Below are positions 62,782 through 64,000 of a DNA stretch of 64,000 nucleotides, piece after piece. The DNA is from Clostridia bacterium (GTDB lineage Bacteria; Bacillota; Clostridia; Oscillospirales; UBA644), in the NCBI GenBank assembly GCA_014872655.1, contig WHHJ01000003.1, positions 1 through 64,000 on the forward strand. Reading direction: 5' to 3'. Positions within the stretch are counted from its first letter, which is position 1, and each line of letters opens with the position of its first letter. A model generated the notes under the pieces. The model was not told where the DNA came from and did no database searches. It saw nothing but the letters and a program-made list of their open reading frames with translations. The position numbers and the translations under genes were made by a program.

Positions 62782-63603
62782 ATGTTACAGCGGTATATAC
62801 GGAATTTAGCACTTGTTTTTGCCAGTGCGGCAATTTTAGTCGTTTTGTTTTTGTTTTGGGAATCTGCCATGACAGATCGTTCCGGATTTGACTATATCAG
62901 TATCAATGCGGTTGTTGAGCAGGATCTTTCCGATGAGGAGTTGGCCGTTCAGAAAAGTACGGCAGACAGTTTAAAATCCGCTTTGCGCAGCGCTGTTACG
63001 GTCGAGGATTCTTCTACTGTTTTACTGGATGAAAAAGACGCGGTTTTGATTGCTTATCGTGATGGTCAAACGGTTGTTCGATATGATTTATATGTGATGA
63101 GTGTTGCGCAAAAGCTCGGTTACTTGTATGATGAAGCCGGTAATCATTTATATCGTCTTTCGGCCGACGGATTTGTCACACTTGGGCAGAATGCTGCGAT
63201 GAAGTCTTATTTTACGTATTCCCAAACTCCGCAGATGTCGATCGTGAGCGCTTCTGAGAAAGCGGTTTCCGGTAAGGTAACGGAAGGTTTTTGGGCTTAT
63301 GCTGAACCGGACGGGTATTATACCCAGCGGACTCTTTCTGCTCAGCAGACAGAGATCATGCAATTAGGTGCCGAGGATGTTGTGTTGGTTTGTGATGTGG
63401 TTCCGGACCGTATTTTGGTTACGGTAACGGATGAGGACGGAAAAGTTTTGATGGATCAGCAGCCAATGTCTCTTTCGGATCCGTTTACTTGCTTTGAGTC
63501 CGGAGAAGTGTATCAGGTGTCGGCAGAAGTGACATGGGACAAAAGTATCCAAAAAGATTATTACGGCAATATTATTTATAAGTTCAGCGTTGGTATTGAT
63601 TAA
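62782..63603 (+). CDS. Membrane-anchored protein of unknown function
   Basis: A 273-residue protein with a transmembrane helix at about 9-27 (LALVFASAAILVVLFLFWE) and an extracytoplasmic domain with no recognised family. Its C-terminal part has beta-rich sequence such as DRILVTVTDEDGKVLMD and EVYQVSAEVTWD. AGAGGTT precedes the ATG, 16 bases after obg, so it is probably co-transcribed with it. Two hairpin terminators follow. Confidence 0.75.
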   Translation: MLQRYIRNLALVFASAAILVVLFLFWESAMTDRSGFDYISINAVVEQDLSDEELAVQKSTADSLKSALRSAVTVEDSSTVLLDEKDAVLIAYRDGQTVVRYDLYVMSVAQKLGYLYDEAGNHLYRLSADGFVTLGQNAAMKSYFTYSQTPQMSIVSASEKAVSGKVTEGFWAYAEPDGYYTQRTLSAQQTEIMQLGAEDVVLVCDVVPDRILVTVTDEDGKVLMDQQPMSLSDPFTCFESGEVYQVSAEVTWDKSIQKDYYGNIIYKFSVGID

Positions 63604-63650
63604 AATCGAATTGGCGCAGAAAAACTTTTTCTTATATAAGAAGAGAAAAA

Positions 63651-63680
63651 AAGAGCGGTTAAATCCCGTTCTTTTTTTTG
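63651..63680 (+). terminator. Rho-independent terminator
   Basis: An eight-base stem (AAGAGCGG with CCGTTCTT, one G-U) followed by a long T-run, about 50 bases after the stop. Confidence 0.75.
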
Positions 63681-63681
63681 C

Positions 63682-63722
63682 ATCCAGGGCTGTCCGGTTC
63701 GCGGATAGCCCTGGATATTTTT
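63682..63722 (+). terminator. Second, stronger terminator
   Basis: A 15-base stem (63682-63696 with 63702-63716, one G-U, five-base loop) followed by ATTTTTAT. The rest of the 63723-63852 spacer is AT-rich without a gene. Confidence 0.85.
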
Positions 63723-63852
63723 ATAAGACTTTTATGACCAAAAAAATTTTCTGTTAAAATGAAAGACTTTTTTGTTTTAAAAGAACATATGTTATAACGC
63801 ACAAGAAACAAAAAAATATATGTCTATTATAAACAAAACTTATAAAAAACTA

Positions 63853-63881
63853 TTGAAAATGCTATACATTTGATGTATAAT
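63853..63881 (+). promoter_or_regulatory. Promoter of the EF-G-like gene
   Basis: TTGAAA (63853-63858), 17 bases and TATAAT (63876-63881), 72 bases before the ATG. Confidence 0.8.
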
Positions 63882-63953
63882 ACAAAAGAAGTAATATATT
63901 TGTCACAAATAGAATTTATTGCTTTTACGTGAAGATTGAAAGGGGATAAAATT

Positions 63954-64000
63954 ATGCAAACCGACAAAATCAGAAATGTGTGCCTGCTTGGGCACGGCGG
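63954..64000 (+). CDS. EF-G-like translation GTPase (partial, N-terminal end only)
   Basis: Only 15 codons are in the window. The visible sequence MQTDKIRNVCLLGHGG matches the start of clostridial EF-G-like GTPases, where a P-loop GHGGSGKT follows. AAGGGGATAAA precedes the ATG. Whether it is true EF-G or an EF-G-like paralogue cannot be decided from this fragment. Confidence 0.7.
   Translation, partial: MQTDKIRNVCLLGHG

Noticed and set aside
63690..63705. GGTTCG-like sequence resembling a tRNA T-loop
   Set aside because: It is the loop of a terminator hairpin with a 15-base stem; no tRNA cloverleaf can be formed.
1..64000. CRISPR arrays, rRNA/tRNA genes, IS elements, integrases
   Set aside because: No regularly spaced repeats, no tRNA-like cloverleaf and no transposase or integrase frame was found by reading the window.

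Overview
The window comes from a low-to-mid GC, endospore-forming Firmicute of the class Clostridia, most probably a Ruminococcaceae/Oscillospiraceae-type anaerobe. The evidence is spoIVA, the dipicolinate synthase pair dpaA/dpaB, a clostridial Re-type citrate synthase, the ACT/UPF0210 pair, Gram-positive promoters (many TTGACA-17-TATAAT matches), and plausible SigE and SigK promoters before the sporulation genes. The species cannot be named from sequence alone. No rRNA, tRNA, CRISPR array, IS element or prophage was seen.

Layout. (1) 45-8734, minus strand: one tightly packed six-gene cluster read murL, murD, tldD, tldE, lon, engB from a consensus-like promoter. MurL next to a MurD with altered active-site residues points to the MurD2/MurL route, in which L-Glu is added to UDP-MurNAc-L-Ala and epimerised afterwards. 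(2) 9140-9562: a small membrane protein. (3) 9824-16108, plus: maf, mreB, mreC, mreD, PBP2, a MinD-like ATPase and a methylglyoxal synthase-like protein. This is a cell-shape operon with several proteins that have lost canonical residues. (4) 16147-26135, plus: hisS, aspS, a four-gene GldA/GldF/GldG/DUF4340-type ABC cassette, and thrS. (5) 26295-28131, minus: spoIVA and a DUF378 protein. (6) 28409-33656, plus: Re-citrate synthase, a tiny secreted or membrane protein, a 917-residue membrane-anchored protein that looks like a catalytically dead glycoside hydrolase, and a four-helix membrane protein. (7) 33826-38758: MATE exporter, L,D-transpeptidase, VOC protein and Xaa-Pro aminopeptidase. (8) 38905-40387: dpaA-dpaB. 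(9) 40677-44159, minus: tig-clpP-clpX; the trigger factor carries a 71-residue Lys/Ala/Thr tail. (10) 44280-50331, minus: the conserved series rplS, lepB, lepB, rbgA, rnhB, yraN, a dipeptidase and a phosphoesterase. An AT-rich Vat-type acetyltransferase gene sits between lepB and rbgA. (11) 50525-60179, minus: arginine biosynthesis argG, ACT, UPF0210, argH, argC, argJ, argB, argD, argF, with a perfect ARG box upstream. (12) 60800-63603, plus: rplU, rpmA, obg and an unknown membrane-anchored protein. (13) 63954-end: the start of an EF-G-like GTPase.

How the genes fit together. Two large blocks supply envelope growth: murL/murD for precursors, and mre/PBP2 for elongation. The LD-transpeptidase and the signal peptidases add envelope maturation. 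The arg block is a complete ornithine-cycling route: ArgJ recycles the acetyl group, so no ArgA is needed. Quality-control proteases (Lon, ClpXP with trigger factor) and ribosome-assembly GTPases (EngB, RbgA, Obg) recur. The strongest leads for new biology are the MurD2/MurL pair in a Clostridium-type cell, the pseudo-glycosidase with a long cytoplasmic tail, the MgsA-fold protein lacking its catalytic Asp, and the Vat-like gene with an overlapping polyproline mini-ORF.
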